From Streptomyces niveus (GTDB lineage: Bacteria > Actinomycetota > Actinomycetes > Streptomycetales > Streptomycetaceae), in contig NZ_CP018047.1 of NCBI RefSeq assembly GCF_002009175.1, positions 3,348,001-3,412,000 on the forward strand: 64,000 bases of DNA. The letters run 5' to 3'. Made by a program: the position numbers and the translations under genes. The notes under the pieces were generated by a model. It was given only the letters and a program-made list of their open reading frames with translations. It was not told the DNA's origin and did not search any database. This document shows positions 16,542-25,762 of the stretch, in pieces. Every line of letters starts with the position of its first letter. Position 1 is the stretch's first letter.

Positions 16542-19214
16542 TTGCAGCTCTCGCGCCGCACCCTTTTGACGATGTTGCCCGCGTCCGCCCTGCTCGCCGT
16601 GGCCGCGCCCCTGCGGGCGCGAGCCGCCGGGCGGCCGACCGCCGCGAGCGCCAGTGGCGCCGCCGAACCCGGCGCCGACCACGCCGCGCTCCTCGCCAAC
16701 ACCGTCGCGATCTTCGCCGGCACCGCCGAGTCCAACGCCCGCCCCGAGGTGGCCGCCAAGCTCGCCGCCATCACCTCGACGGCGCGCACGCGCCTCGCCG
16801 CGCTGGACGGCGCCGGACCCGGGGAACTCTTCAAGGGCGTCGCCCTCGGCACGAGCGACGCGAACCTCAACACCTCGTACCAGTACCTGTACGAGATCGC
16901 CCTCGCCACCCGTACCCCCGGCCCCGCCGCCTCGGACCTCCGCGACAACGTGAGCGTCCAACGACGCGTCATCGACGGCCTGGTGCTCCTCCACGACGCG
17001 TACTACGGCGACCAGTCGAAGGGTTACTACGGCAACTGGTTCAACTGGGAGATCGGCATCTCGGCGAGCGTGAGCAGGACCCTCGTCCTGTTGAAGGACG
17101 AACTCGCCGCCCACAAGCCGGATCTGACGGCCACTTACGTCTCCTCGATGGACGCCTATCTGCGCAACGGCAAGGACGGCGACGTCGACCTCGACTCGCG
17201 CTTCCACACCGGCGCCAACCTCGCCGACATCACCACCAACCGCATCCTCCAGGGCGCGGTCACCGGCGACGACGCGCGCGTGGTCAAAGCGGTCGCCGAC
17301 CAGCTGACGGTGTACGCGACGGTGGATCCGTACAACCCCCGGCACGGCGTCACCGACGGCTTCTACGCGGACGGGTCCTTCATCCAGCACGACTCCGTCG
17401 CCTACACCGGCTCGTACGGCAAGGTCCTGCTCACCCGCGCCGTGCAGACCGTCAAGATCCTCGAAGGCACCGATTACCTCGGCACCGGCAACGGTGCCGG
17501 CACAGGTACCGGCTCCGGCACCGGCGATCTGGTGGCCGTCGTGCGCGGCTGGGTGGCCGACGGCTTCGCCCCGCTCATCTTCGAGGGCTGGATGATGGAG
17601 ATCGTCAAGGGCCGCGGAGTGTCGCGGACAGCGACCGGTTACACGGACGTCGCCGTCGTCGTGGAGGCCGTCGTAGACCTCTCGGGACACTCCACCGGCG
17701 CCGACGCCACCGCCCTCCAGGGGTACGTCAAGTTCGTGCGCCAGACGTCGAAGGCCGCGCTCGACCCCGCCGTCTTCGTCTCACCGGTCAGCGTCGCGCG
17801 CTACGCCGACATCCTCGCCGACGCATCCGTCCCGTCCGCGGACCTCGGTGACGCCGAGAGCCACACCGCGTTCAACGCGATGGACAAGACCGTGCACCGG
17901 CGCCCGGGTTACGCGTTCGCGCTGGCCCGCAGCTCCGACCGGATCAGCAAGTACGAGTACATGAGCGGCGAGAACCTGATGCCGTGGTTCCAGGGCGACG
18001 GCGCGCACTATCTGTATCTCGCGGGCCAGGACCAGACCCGGTCCTTCGGCATCGACTACTACACGACCGTGTCGCCGTACCGGCTGGCCGGCGTGACCGC
18101 GCCCGTGGAGACGCGCCGGACGATCCCCGAGCTGTACGGCACCGCCTGGTACGACAACCCGGAGCGCGGCTTCACCTCGTCCTCCGAGTCGCAGAACACG
18201 TACGTCTACTTCCCGCGCGGCACCAACTCCCTCTCCGGGGGCGCCCGCCTCGGCGCGTACGGCGCGGTCGGCCTCGTGCTGGGCGACGACGTCGCGTACG
18301 CGGCGAAGCAGGCCGGCGAACTGCCCGACGACTTCGTCGTCCACCGCAACGCAACCGCCACCAAGTCGTGGTTCATGCTCGACGACGAGATCGTCGTCCT
18401 GGCGGCCGGGGTCGGTGACGCGGCGGGCCGCGCGGTGACGACCACGCTCGACAGCAGGATCGCCGCCGCGTCGGACGCCGTCACGGTGACGGGGCGTCTG
18501 CGCGACGGTGCGACGTGGCCGCGCGGTGGGGACGGGAACGCGGGCGGGAGTACGGCGCCGGGCCCGGTGGCCTGGCTGCGTTACGCCGATGCCGGGCAGG
18601 GGATCGCGGTCGGATACGTGTTCCTGGACGGCGGCGGGGACAGCCGTCCGACGGTCGCGCTCGACACGGTCACCAGGAGCCGGCGCGTCGTCCGTACGTC
18701 CAACCCCGACACCCCGGTCACCAAGCAGGTGTTCTCCCTGTCCGTCGACCAACCGGCGGGCGCACGGCCGCTGTCGATGGCGCACGCGCTCGTACCGAAC
18801 GCCACGGAGCGGCAGTTGAAGGCGTACGGCGCGGGGCGCGGGCACGGGAGCGGCGCGGGGCGCGGCCCGCTGTCGGTCGTCGCCAACACCACCCGTGTCC
18901 AGGCCGTCGAACACCGCGGGCTGTCCCTCCTCGCCGCCAACACCTTCACGCCCGGCACCCACCGCGCCGGCCTTCTGTCGATCGACGGCGCCGCGTCGGT
19001 GCTCCTGCGGACGTCACACGACGGCACGGTCTCGGTAGCGGTCTGCGACCCGACGATGGCGCGGAACACGGTCTCGGTCACCGTGGGCGGCCGCCGGCTG
19101 CGCGCCGTGTCGTCCGACGACAGGGTCCGCGTCCGGGAGGTACCCGGCGGCACGCGTATCGACGTCGACACCCACCAGGCGCACGGGCGAAGCCTGACCG
19201 CGCGGCTGCGGTAG
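16542..19214 (+). CDS. Secreted polysaccharide lyase family 8 protein
   Basis: 890-aa extracellular lyase that cleaves uronic-acid polysaccharides (hyaluronate, chondroitin or xanthan type) by beta-elimination. The N-terminus has a twin-arginine signal (LSRRTLLTM, then a hydrophobic stretch and Ala-rich cleavage region) and so uses Tat export. The catalytic alpha/alpha toroid contains NWFNWEIG (Asn168) and FIQHDSVAYTGSYG (His283, Tyr288), matching the PL8 Asn-His-Tyr set. Beta-sandwich domains follow. A GTGTGTGS-rich insertion lies near residues 314-326. TTG 16542 is chosen because GGAG sits seven bases upstream and the Tat motif then starts at residue 4. ATG 16503 is an alternative. Confidence 0.85.
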   Translation: MQLSRRTLLTMLPASALLAVAAPLRARAAGRPTAASASGAAEPGADHAALLANTVAIFAGTAESNARPEVAAKLAAITSTARTRLAALDGAGPGELFKGVALGTSDANLNTSYQYLYEIALATRTPGPAASDLRDNVSVQRRVIDGLVLLHDAYYGDQSKGYYGNWFNWEIGISASVSRTLVLLKDELAAHKPDLTATYVSSMDAYLRNGKDGDVDLDSRFHTGANLADITTNRILQGAVTGDDARVVKAVADQLTVYATVDPYNPRHGVTDGFYADGSFIQHDSVAYTGSYGKVLLTRAVQTVKILEGTDYLGTGNGAGTGTGSGTGDLVAVVRGWVADGFAPLIFEGWMMEIVKGRGVSRTATGYTDVAVVVEAVVDLSGHSTGADATALQGYVKFVRQTSKAALDPAVFVSPVSVARYADILADASVPSADLGDAESHTAFNAMDKTVHRRPGYAFALARSSDRISKYEYMSGENLMPWFQGDGAHYLYLAGQDQTRSFGIDYYTTVSPYRLAGVTAPVETRRTIPELYGTAWYDNPERGFTSSSESQNTYVYFPRGTNSLSGGARLGAYGAVGLVLGDDVAYAAKQAGELPDDFVVHRNATATKSWFMLDDEIVVLAAGVGDAAGRAVTTTLDSRIAAASDAVTVTGRLRDGATWPRGGDGNAGGSTAPGPVAWLRYADAGQGIAVGYVFLDGGGDSRPTVALDTVTRSRRVVRTSNPDTPVTKQVFSLSVDQPAGARPLSMAHALVPNATERQLKAYGAGRGHGSGAGRGPLSVVANTTRVQAVEHRGLSLLAANTFTPGTHRAGLLSIDGAASVLLRTSHDGTVSVAVCDPTMARNTVSVTVGGRRLRAVSSDDRVRVREVPGGTRIDVDTHQAHGRSLTARLR

Positions 19215-19245
19215 GACGCGGCCGGAATCGCGGCCGGATCCGTCC
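19214..19245 (+). terminator. Possible terminator after the PL8 gene
   Basis: GGACG...CGTCC and GGCCG...CGGCC arms form an interrupted stem immediately after the stop codon. Confidence 0.35.
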
Positions 19246-19431
19246 CCCGAGGGCGACTTTCGGCCAACGATTGAGCTCGCGCCGGTTCACAGACAACCCA
19301 CAGCACCCTCTCCGGCCTCTCACTGGCAGGGGAGACAGTTCCGCGATCGGAGACCGTACTTCGCGCCGGCTGTTCGTCCACCGTCCACGCAGGCATTCGG
19401 AGAACTCGGAACACTCGGAAAACGAGGAACG

Positions 19432-21177
19432 ATGACCAGAACGCACAACGTCCGGCTCCGGCGTTCGGTGATGGCCGCCACCGCGGCGCTCGCCGTGACC
19501 GCGGGAGTCGTGGCCGCGGCGCCCGAAGGCGAGGCGGCGCAGACCACGCCGAAGCTCAGCCTGATCGCCGCGACCAAGTCGCTGACGCTCGACTCGTGGA
19601 AGGAGGACCCGGGCGTCTACCTCGACCTCGGTACCTACCTCACGGCCGAGGGCGCGCCCTTCGAACTCAAGGTGACCCGTAAGTCGTACAAGGACCCGGT
19701 CGTCGCCGAGCAGATCATCCACGACGGCGACAAGACCACCGCCAAGGCCCTGCCGGCCGGGCTGGTGAAGGACTTCTCGGGGCTGCCGGGCTTCGCGCAG
19801 ATCACCATCACCGACACGAACCGCAAGGTCGTGGTCAACAGGACCGAGAAGTACTGCCCGAACAACGCCGCCGGGCGCATCGACCCCGACGGGTCGGCCA
19901 AGTCGAAGTACCCGGAGAGCTGCCCGGAGAACGCGTTCACCCTCGGTTCGGTGTGGGGCGTCGAGAAGGGCTGGGCGTCCAACACGTACGCGGGCTACGC
20001 CTCCAAGCCGGTCCAGCTCGCCGCCGGCAAGTACCAGGCCAAGGTGTCGGTGACCAAGCGCTACCGCGACCTCTTCGGCATCTCCAACAAGCCGCAGCTC
20101 ATCAACCTGACTGTGCGCGAGCGCAGTTGGGAGGACGAGGACGGCGCTGCCGGGCCGCGCAGCAAGAGCGCGGCGTCCGGTCACAGCGGCCACGACATGG
20201 CGAACATGAAGGGCATGGCCGGCATGTCCGGGCACGCCGGCCACGGTGCGACGCGCTCCGAGGCCCCCGCCGCCCCGACCAGCGGCGCCGGTCCCTCGTA
20301 CAACGTGGGCCACGGCCCGCTCATCCCCGCGCCGCCGGCCCTGCCGTGGGCGCTGAAGAAGGCTTCGCTGCGGACCGCGACGGCTCCCGTCGGTGACGGC
20401 CCCGGCCGCACGGACGGCTCGCGCCAGGCGCCCGCCGTCGAGCCCAACGCCAAGCGCCCGACCGGCAAGGCGCTGGTCCCGGACGTGCCGAAGCCCGACC
20501 TGCGTTCGCTGCCCGCCTACGGCATCGAGATCAGCGACGGCGGCATGGACGTCAAGGGCAAGGACTACCTCGCCTTCAGCGCCAACGTCTGGAACGCCGG
20601 TCCCGCGCAGCTCGTCGTGGACGGCTTCCGCAGCCCCGGCAAGGAGCTGATGGACGCCTACCAGTACTTCTACGACGCGGACGGCAAGCAGGTCGGCTAC
20701 ACCCCGACCGGCACCATGGAGTGGGACCCGCGGCCGGGCCACGAGCACTGGCACTTCACCGACTTCGCCAGCTACCGGCTGCTGAAGGCGGACCAGAAGG
20801 AGTCGGTGCGCAGCGGCAAGGAGGCGTTCTGCCTGGCGAACACCGACGCCGTCGACTACACGGTGAAGAACGCCAACTGGCACCCGGGCAACACCGATCT
20901 GTCCACCGCGTGCGGCCAGGAGAACTCGATCTCCGTCCGTGAGGTGCTGGACGTCGGCTCCGGCGACACGTACACGCAGGACCTGCCGGGTCAGTCCTTC
21001 GACATCACCAACCTGGCGAACGGCACCTACTACATCCAGGTGCTCGCCAACCCCGAGAACCGTCTCAAGGAGACGAACCTCGACAACAACAGCGCGCTGC
21101 GCAAGGTCGTCCTGGGCGGCAAGCCGGGCGCGCGTACGGTGAAGGTGCCGGCGCACGACCTGGTCGACGCCAACTGA
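19432..21177 (+). CDS. Secreted lysyl-oxidase-domain protein with His/Met-rich linker
   Basis: 581-aa exported protein. A Sec-type signal peptide (RRSVMAATAALAVTAGVVAAA) is followed by an N-terminal beta domain with conserved Cys (about 40-235), a linker at 251-271 with His and Met at almost every third position (H251, H254, M256, M259, M262, M265, H268, H271), then a C-terminal lysyl-oxidase-like domain (about 350-570). The copper-ligand patch is HEHWHFTDF (H437, H439, H441), and GTYYIQVLANPENRLKETNLDNN is typical of the family. Bacterial members are copper proteins that may oxidise lysine side chains on surface proteins. Start: ATG at 19432 with GAGG just upstream. Confidence 0.87.
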   Translation: MTRTHNVRLRRSVMAATAALAVTAGVVAAAPEGEAAQTTPKLSLIAATKSLTLDSWKEDPGVYLDLGTYLTAEGAPFELKVTRKSYKDPVVAEQIIHDGDKTTAKALPAGLVKDFSGLPGFAQITITDTNRKVVVNRTEKYCPNNAAGRIDPDGSAKSKYPESCPENAFTLGSVWGVEKGWASNTYAGYASKPVQLAAGKYQAKVSVTKRYRDLFGISNKPQLINLTVRERSWEDEDGAAGPRSKSAASGHSGHDMANMKGMAGMSGHAGHGATRSEAPAAPTSGAGPSYNVGHGPLIPAPPALPWALKKASLRTATAPVGDGPGRTDGSRQAPAVEPNAKRPTGKALVPDVPKPDLRSLPAYGIEISDGGMDVKGKDYLAFSANVWNAGPAQLVVDGFRSPGKELMDAYQYFYDADGKQVGYTPTGTMEWDPRPGHEHWHFTDFASYRLLKADQKESVRSGKEAFCLANTDAVDYTVKNANWHPGNTDLSTACGQENSISVREVLDVGSGDTYTQDLPGQSFDITNLANGTYYIQVLANPENRLKETNLDNNSALRKVVLGGKPGARTVKVPAHDLVDAN

Positions 21178-21203
21178 CCTCGCTCGCACGGTAGTCACAC
21201 TCG

Positions 21204-21238
21204 ATCGGCCCCCGGGATCCTCCGTCCCGGGGGCCGAT
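21204..21238 (+). terminator. Terminator after the lysyl-oxidase-domain gene
   Basis: A perfect 14-bp stem (ATCGGCCCCCGGGA and its complement) with a 7-base loop lies 27 bp after the stop codon. It also sits at the 3' side of the oppositely oriented pseudogene. Confidence 0.8.
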
Positions 21239-21256
21239 GCCGTCCGGCGCCTTCCG

Positions 21257-21784
21257 TCACCGCGGATCGATGACGGCCCTGCCGTGGAGCCGCCGTCCGA
21301 GAAGTGCCCCGACCGCTTCCGGCGCCCTGTCCCAGCCGCCGCGCCAGGAGATCCGCGCGTCGAGTTAGCCGGCGGCGACCTTGGCCGCGAGCATGCCGAG
21401 GTCGGGGGCGAGGCCGTGGCAGCCGAACAGACAGAAGACGTCGACGAGTTGATCGCCGCCGACGAGATCGACAACTCCGTCGACGGGCGCGTCGAGCCCC
21501 GCGGGTCCGGCGACCACCTCGTGCGCGCCGAGCGCCCTCAGGCTCTCCCCATGGGCGTCCCGGTCGCCGGTGGAGGCGATGACGTGCGCGCCGCCGAGCT
21601 TGGCGAGCTGTACGGCGTACCGCCCGGTGCCGCCCGTCGCGGCGGTGACCAGGATCCGCCTGCCGAGGATCGGACCGATCCGGCGCAGCGCGCGCAGGGC
21701 GCCGGCGCCTGCCACGGGGAAGGTGCCGATGGCCCCGAGGTCGGCGCCGGGCGGGACCGTGCCGATCAAGTCGGAGACGGGATT
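21257..21784 (-). pseudogene. Decayed zinc-binding/quinone oxidoreductase gene
   Basis: The minus strand encodes the Rossmann half of an MDR dehydrogenase: VAGAGALRALRRIG, RILVTAATGGTGRYAVQLAKLGGAHVIA, VDLVGGDQLV. Translation stops at an in-frame TAA (21365-21367), yet the very next codons continue in the same frame as LDARISWRGGWDRAPEAVGA and GRRLHGRAVIDPR, the normal family C-terminus, ending at TGA 21257-21259. The N-terminal GroES-like domain is missing (a TGA lies just upstream of NPVSD), and the central segment before GCHGLAPDLGMLA is shorter than in relatives. Three independent lesions indicate a dead gene. Confidence 0.8.
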
Positions 21785-21934
21785 TCAGCCCGCGATCAGC
21801 CGTGTCTCAACGTCTCCCCGTCCGCTGAAACCGTGGTGCGGCCGCCGTGAAAGCGGCCGGGCGCAAGCTCTGTGCCAGAAGGAAGACGGCGCGAGCCCAC
21901 CGGGGGCCGCGACAGAGTTGAGGAGCACATCACC

Positions 21935-22342
21935 ATGGCCATCACCCTTACCGCCCAGGACAAGGTCACCCTGCGGACCGCCGCGTACGGCGCCGTCACT
22001 CTGATGAGCGCGGCCGGTGCGGCCGGGTCGCCCCACCGGGCCGCCACCGAGGGCAGCATCGCCCTGGCCAACGCGACCGGCCCGGTCGGGCACGTGCTCG
22101 CCGAGAAGACGAAGATCAAGGACCTGAACCACAAGTCCACGGCCGAACTCGCCGACCGCGTGCTGCCGGCCCTGACAGCGACCATGAGCCTGCTCAAGAA
22201 GCAGGATCCGGCGGAGGCCGACAACTTCCGCGGCACCGTCACCGTCGCCGTCGAGGCATCAGCCCGGACCCACCGCGGCGAGCCCGGTCCCGCCATGGCC
22301 GAGATGGCCCGCAAGATCACCGGCGCCCTCGACGCCGCCTGA
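21935..22342 (+). CDS. Conserved hypothetical protein
   Basis: 135-aa, mostly alpha-helical protein beginning MAITLTAQDKVTLRTAAYGAV and containing TKIKDLNHKSTAELADRVLPALTATMSLLKK. There is no signal peptide, strong membrane helix or known catalytic motif. Start: ATG at 21935 with GAGGAG upstream. Codon use and GC pattern are those of a normal Streptomyces gene. The helix pattern suggests a small bundle. It appears monocistronic, and a 22-bp hairpin lies 86 bp downstream. No function is assigned. Confidence 0.75.
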   Translation: MAITLTAQDKVTLRTAAYGAVTLMSAAGAAGSPHRAATEGSIALANATGPVGHVLAEKTKIKDLNHKSTAELADRVLPALTATMSLLKKQDPAEADNFRGTVTVAVEASARTHRGEPGPAMAEMARKITGALDAA

Positions 22343-22427
22343 CGGCCGACCGGGGCGGCGGGGCGGCGGGGCGCTGAAAAAGGCCCCGTCGACCGGCGTC
22401 CCACGCACAGCCGTCGCCCCGCCGGCC

Positions 22428-22475
22428 GGAACCCGTCTTGCGAACCTCGATCCCGAGGTTCGCAAGACGGGTTCC
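22428..22475. terminator. 22-bp perfect inverted repeat (hairpin)
   Basis: The arms 22428-22449 and 22454-22475 are exact complements, beginning GGAACCCGTCTTGCG, with the 4-base loop ATCC. It lies between the hypothetical gene and the AfsR-like gene. It is most simply a terminator for the former, though its length and perfection are unusual and no T-tract follows. Confidence 0.65.
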
Positions 22476-22533
22476 GTGCGTTCGGTGGACGGGAGGCCCG
22501 GCGGGCCGCCGGTGCCCGAGGCGGCAGCGCCGG

Positions 22534-22567
22534 TTCCACCCGCCGGGGCCTTGGCTAATCTGCACGG
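22534..22567 (+). promoter_or_regulatory. Probable promoter for a leaderless AfsR-like transcript
   Basis: TAATCT at 22556-22561 is a good -10 hexamer ending six bases before the GTG start, with TTCCAC at 22534-22539 as a weak -35 (16-bp spacer). No ribosome-binding site precedes the GTG, consistent with a leaderless mRNA. Confidence 0.5.
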
Positions 22568-25500
22568 GTGACTACCGACCTGACCCTGCTGCCACGTGTC
22601 GCCCATCGCGGCCACGAGGTCACCGCGCCCCGGCTCCGCGGGCTCCTCGCGCTGCTCGCGGGCGACCTGCGCACGGGCTGCAGCACCGAGCGGCTGGTCG
22701 AAGGGTTGTGGCAGCCGGACGAGTTGCCCGAGCGGCCGGGGCGGGCGCTACAGGTCCTCGTGTCCCGGGCGCGGGCGCAACTGGGCGCCGATCTCATCGC
22801 GAGCACGCCGACCGGATACCGGCTCGCCCTCGCCGAGGACCAGGTCGACACCTCCGCCCTGCTGCTGCACGCCGCCGCGAGCGCGGACCGGGCCAGGGCC
22901 GGGGACTACGCGGGATCCCTCGCCGCGGCCGAGGCAGGCCTCGCGCTGTGGGAGGGCACACCCGACGGGGCCGGTGACACCGACGACCCCGTCTACGCGC
23001 TGCGCGCCGAGCGCGAGCCGGTGCGCGGGGCCCTCATACGTACGCGTGCGCTCGCACTCGCGCGCCTGGGACGGCATGCGGAAGCGGCCGGTCCGCTCGG
23101 CGTGGCCGCCTCGGAGCATCCGCGCGACGAGGAGGTGCTCGCCGAGCTGCTGCGCGGCGTGGCGGCGACGACAGGCCCGTCCGCCGCGCTGGCACGGTAC
23201 GAGGCGTACCGCCGCGAGCTGCGCGACGATCTCGGCACCGATCCCGGCGCCGGACTCAAGGCCGTACAGCAGGAGTTGCTGGTCGGCGAGGCGCCGGTGG
23301 TCAGGCACGGCGTACCGCACGAGCCCAACCCGCTCCTCGGCAGGGACGAGCACATCGCGGCCCTCCAGGGGCTGCTGCGCACCTCCCGCGCCGTCACCGT
23401 CATCGGCCCCGGCGGTCTCGGCAAGACCCGGATCGCCCACGCCGTCAGCCGCCGGGCCGAGCAGCGGGTGGTGTATTTCGTACCGCTCGCCGGTGTCACC
23501 GCGGACGCGGACGTCGCCGCCGAGGTGGCCTCCGCGCTCGGTACGGGCGAGGGGCGACCAGGCGCCGGGGGCGGCACCGGCCCGGCCGCGGTGGTGTCCG
23601 GCATCCTCGGCGTGCTCGGCACCGGGCCGGCGCTGCTGGTCCTGGACAACTGCGAGCAGGTCGTACGCGGCGCCTCCGACCTCGTACAGGCCCTGGTCTC
23701 GTCCTCGAAGGACCTGCGGGTGCTCGCCACGAGCAGGGCGCCCCTCGGTCTCATGTCGGAGGCGGTGTACGCGCTGCCGGAGCTGGGGCTCGACACCTCC
23801 ATCGAGCTGTTCACGCAGCGGGCGCGGGCCGCCCGGCCCGGAGTCGAGCTGCCGCCGGACGCGGTGGCCGGGCTCTGCCGCCACCTCGACGGGCTGCCGC
23901 TCGCCGTGGAGCTGGCCGCGGCGCGGGTGCGAGTGCTCTCCGTGCCGGAGATAGCCCGCCGCCTCGGCGACCGCTTCGCGCTGCTGCGCGGCGGCGCGCG
24001 GGACGTGCCGGAGCGCCACCGGACGCTGTACGCGGTCGTGGAGTGGAGCTGGAACCTCCTCGCGGAGGAGGCAAAGGCCGCGCTGCGTCTGCTGTCCGTC
24101 TTTCCGGGCGGCTTCTCCGGGGAGGCGGCGGAGCGGGTACTCGGCGAGGACGCGCTGTTCCTGCTGGAACAACTGGCCGATCAGTCGCTGCTCACCGTCG
24201 CCGACACCCCGTCCGGTGTGCGGTTCCGAATGCTGGAGACCGTACGGGAGTTCAGCGCCGCCCGGCGTACGGAGGCGGGCGAGGACGAGGAGGCCGTCGA
24301 CCGGTTCCTGGCCTGGGCGCGGGAGTTCGGGGTCGCGTACCACGACTGGTTCTTCGGCACGGAGCCGCGCGCCGCCTGGGAGCGGATCAGGGCCGAGCAG
24401 GACAACCTCGTACTGGCCCTGCGGCACGCCCTGGCCCGTACGGACGCCCCCACCATCGCCGCCCTCACCGCCGTCCTGGCCGCTCTGTGGGCAACCGACT
24501 CCAGCTTCCCCCGCCTGGCCGCCCTCGCCGCAGACACCGGCCCGCCCCTGTCGCACTACCACCCCGAGCCCGAATACGTCGAAGTCGCCCGCTCCGCCGC
24601 GGCGTTGTGCACGGCGGGCCTGTTCATGGGCCACGGCCCGGTCGCCGTACGCCAGCTCGTCACTCTCCGACGGCTGCCCACGGCCCCGCCGGACACGCTG
24701 ATGCGGGCCATCGCGGCGGTGCTGAGCGCGATCCCCGAGATGCTGTCTCCCGACTACGACGTACTGCGGGGGCTCTGCGACAGCGAGCAGCCGCTGGTCG
24801 CCGGCGTCGCCGAGTGCATAGCCACCTACGTCTGGGAGTACGAGCACGACATCGACCGCGCGCTCGTCTCGGCCCGCCGGATACTCGACGAACTGGCTCC
24901 GGTCGACAATCCGTCCATGCAGCTCATGGGGCATTCCCGGCTGAGTGAGCTGTGTCTGCGGACGGGGCGGGGCGAGGACGCGTACGTGCATCTCAGGGCG
25001 GCGCTCGATGTGGTGCCGCGGCTCGGCGACGGACACGACTACCTCTTCCTCCGTACGAGCCTCGTCCTCGCCTGCCTGCAGCGCGGCAACCCCGACGAGG
25101 CCGAGTACTGGCTGCGGCAGGCGGAGAGCGACAACGCTCCGGAGGAGGACGCCTTCTACCGGCCCGGCCTCGGCGGACGCGCCGAGATCGCGCTCGCCCG
25201 CGGGCTGACGGAGGTCGGGCTCGGCCTGTGGCGCGGCGCGTTGGAGCGGATGCCCGGGGCCGGCTCGACGGACAGCGACAACCTCTGGCTGGACCCGTGG
25301 GCACTGCACATCCAGTCGGCGGCGGTGACGGCGCACGCACACGCCGGCCGTCTCGAACTGGTCGCGCGACCGGTCGAGCGGCTCCGGCAGGCGTTGCGGA
25401 CCCTGCTCTCCGCTCCGTCCGGCTCGCCCATCGAGCTGCCGGTGTTCGGGGGGCTGCTGCACGCCCTCGGCATGGTGGGGATCGCGTCCGGGAACGCCGG

Positions 25501-25762
25501 GGAGGGGGCTGGGGCGGGTGCCGGGGAGGGGGCCGGTGCCGGTGCCGGTGCCGGTGCCGTACGGATGATCGCGCTGGCCGAACGGCTGTGCGCGCCACGC
25601 GAGTTCCAGCCGACGATGTCGGCCGAGCGCGCCCGCAAGGCAGCCGTCAACGCCGACGGGGCGGCGTACGCCGACGCTGTCTCGGAGTACGCCGCCCTGG
25701 GGCGGGACGAGTTGCGGGAGGCGGCCCGTGCCGTCATGTCCGTTACTTCGGGTCGCTGTTGA
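22568..25762 (+). CDS. AfsR/SARP-type regulator with BTAD and NB-ARC ATPase domains
   Basis: 1064-aa transcriptional regulator. It has an N-terminal winged-helix DNA-binding region (about 10-85), a BTAD domain (about 90-240), a P-loop ATPase with Walker A GPGGLGKTRIAH (near residue 280) and a Walker B-like LLVLDNCEQV (near 358), RAPLGL and EVYALPEL-type NB-ARC segments, and a long helical C-terminal part that may hold TPR-like repeats. Such proteins activate secondary-metabolite or exporter genes. A Gly-Ala/Gly-Glu repeat interrupts the C-terminus near residues 977-998. The GTG start lacks a ribosome-binding site and is probably leaderless. Its 3' end overlaps the convergent DrrB-like gene by 20 bp. 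Confidence 0.88.
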   Translation: MTTDLTLLPRVAHRGHEVTAPRLRGLLALLAGDLRTGCSTERLVEGLWQPDELPERPGRALQVLVSRARAQLGADLIASTPTGYRLALAEDQVDTSALLLHAAASADRARAGDYAGSLAAAEAGLALWEGTPDGAGDTDDPVYALRAEREPVRGALIRTRALALARLGRHAEAAGPLGVAASEHPRDEEVLAELLRGVAATTGPSAALARYEAYRRELRDDLGTDPGAGLKAVQQELLVGEAPVVRHGVPHEPNPLLGRDEHIAALQGLLRTSRAVTVIGPGGLGKTRIAHAVSRRAEQRVVYFVPLAGVTADADVAAEVASALGTGEGRPGAGGGTGPAAVVSGILGVLGTGPALLVLDNCEQVVRGASDLVQALVSSSKDLRVLATSRAPLGLMSEAVYALPELGLDTSIELFTQRARAARPGVELPPDAVAGLCRHLDGLPLAVELAAARVRVLSVPEIARRLGDRFALLRGGARDVPERHRTLYAVVEWSWNLLAEEAKAALRLLSVFPGGFSGEAAERVLGEDALFLLEQLADQSLLTVADTPSGVRFRMLETVREFSAARRTEAGEDEEAVDRFLAWAREFGVAYHDWFFGTEPRAAWERIRAEQDNLVLALRHALARTDAPTIAALTAVLAALWATDSSFPRLAALAADTGPPLSHYHPEPEYVEVARSAAALCTAGLFMGHGPVAVRQLVTLRRLPTAPPDTLMRAIAAVLSAIPEMLSPDYDVLRGLCDSEQPLVAGVAECIATYVWEYEHDIDRALVSARRILDELAPVDNPSMQLMGHSRLSELCLRTGRGEDAYVHLRAALDVVPRLGDGHDYLFLRTSLVLACLQRGNPDEAEYWLRQAESDNAPEEDAFYRPGLGGRAEIALARGLTEVGLGLWRGALERMPGAGSTDSDNLWLDPWALHIQSAAVTAHAHAGRLELVARPVERLRQALRTLLSAPSGSPIELPVFGGLLHALGMVGIASGNAGEGAGAGAGEGAGAGAGAGAVRMIALAERLCAPREFQPTMSAERARKAAVNADGAAYADAVSEYAALGRDELREAARAVMSVTSGRC
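25501..25560 (+). repeat. In-frame simple-sequence repeat in the AfsR-like gene
   Basis: Tandem GGTGCC/GGGGCT-type hexamers encode alternating Gly-Ala and Gly-Glu residues. The last part is four or five perfect GGTGCC units. It is a likely site of length variation that keeps the reading frame. Confidence 0.8.

Noticed and set aside
15812..16972. Long version (386 aa) of the PadR protein
   Set aside because: The added N-terminus overlaps the divergent lyase gene and the palindrome and has no homology character; the PadR domain starts at the ATG at 16336.
19078..21474. Open frame of about 798 codons on the minus strand
   Set aside because: It spans two genes on the other strand (PL8 end, lysyl-oxidase protein) and crosses a terminator; the composition is Arg/Val/Gly shadow-like.
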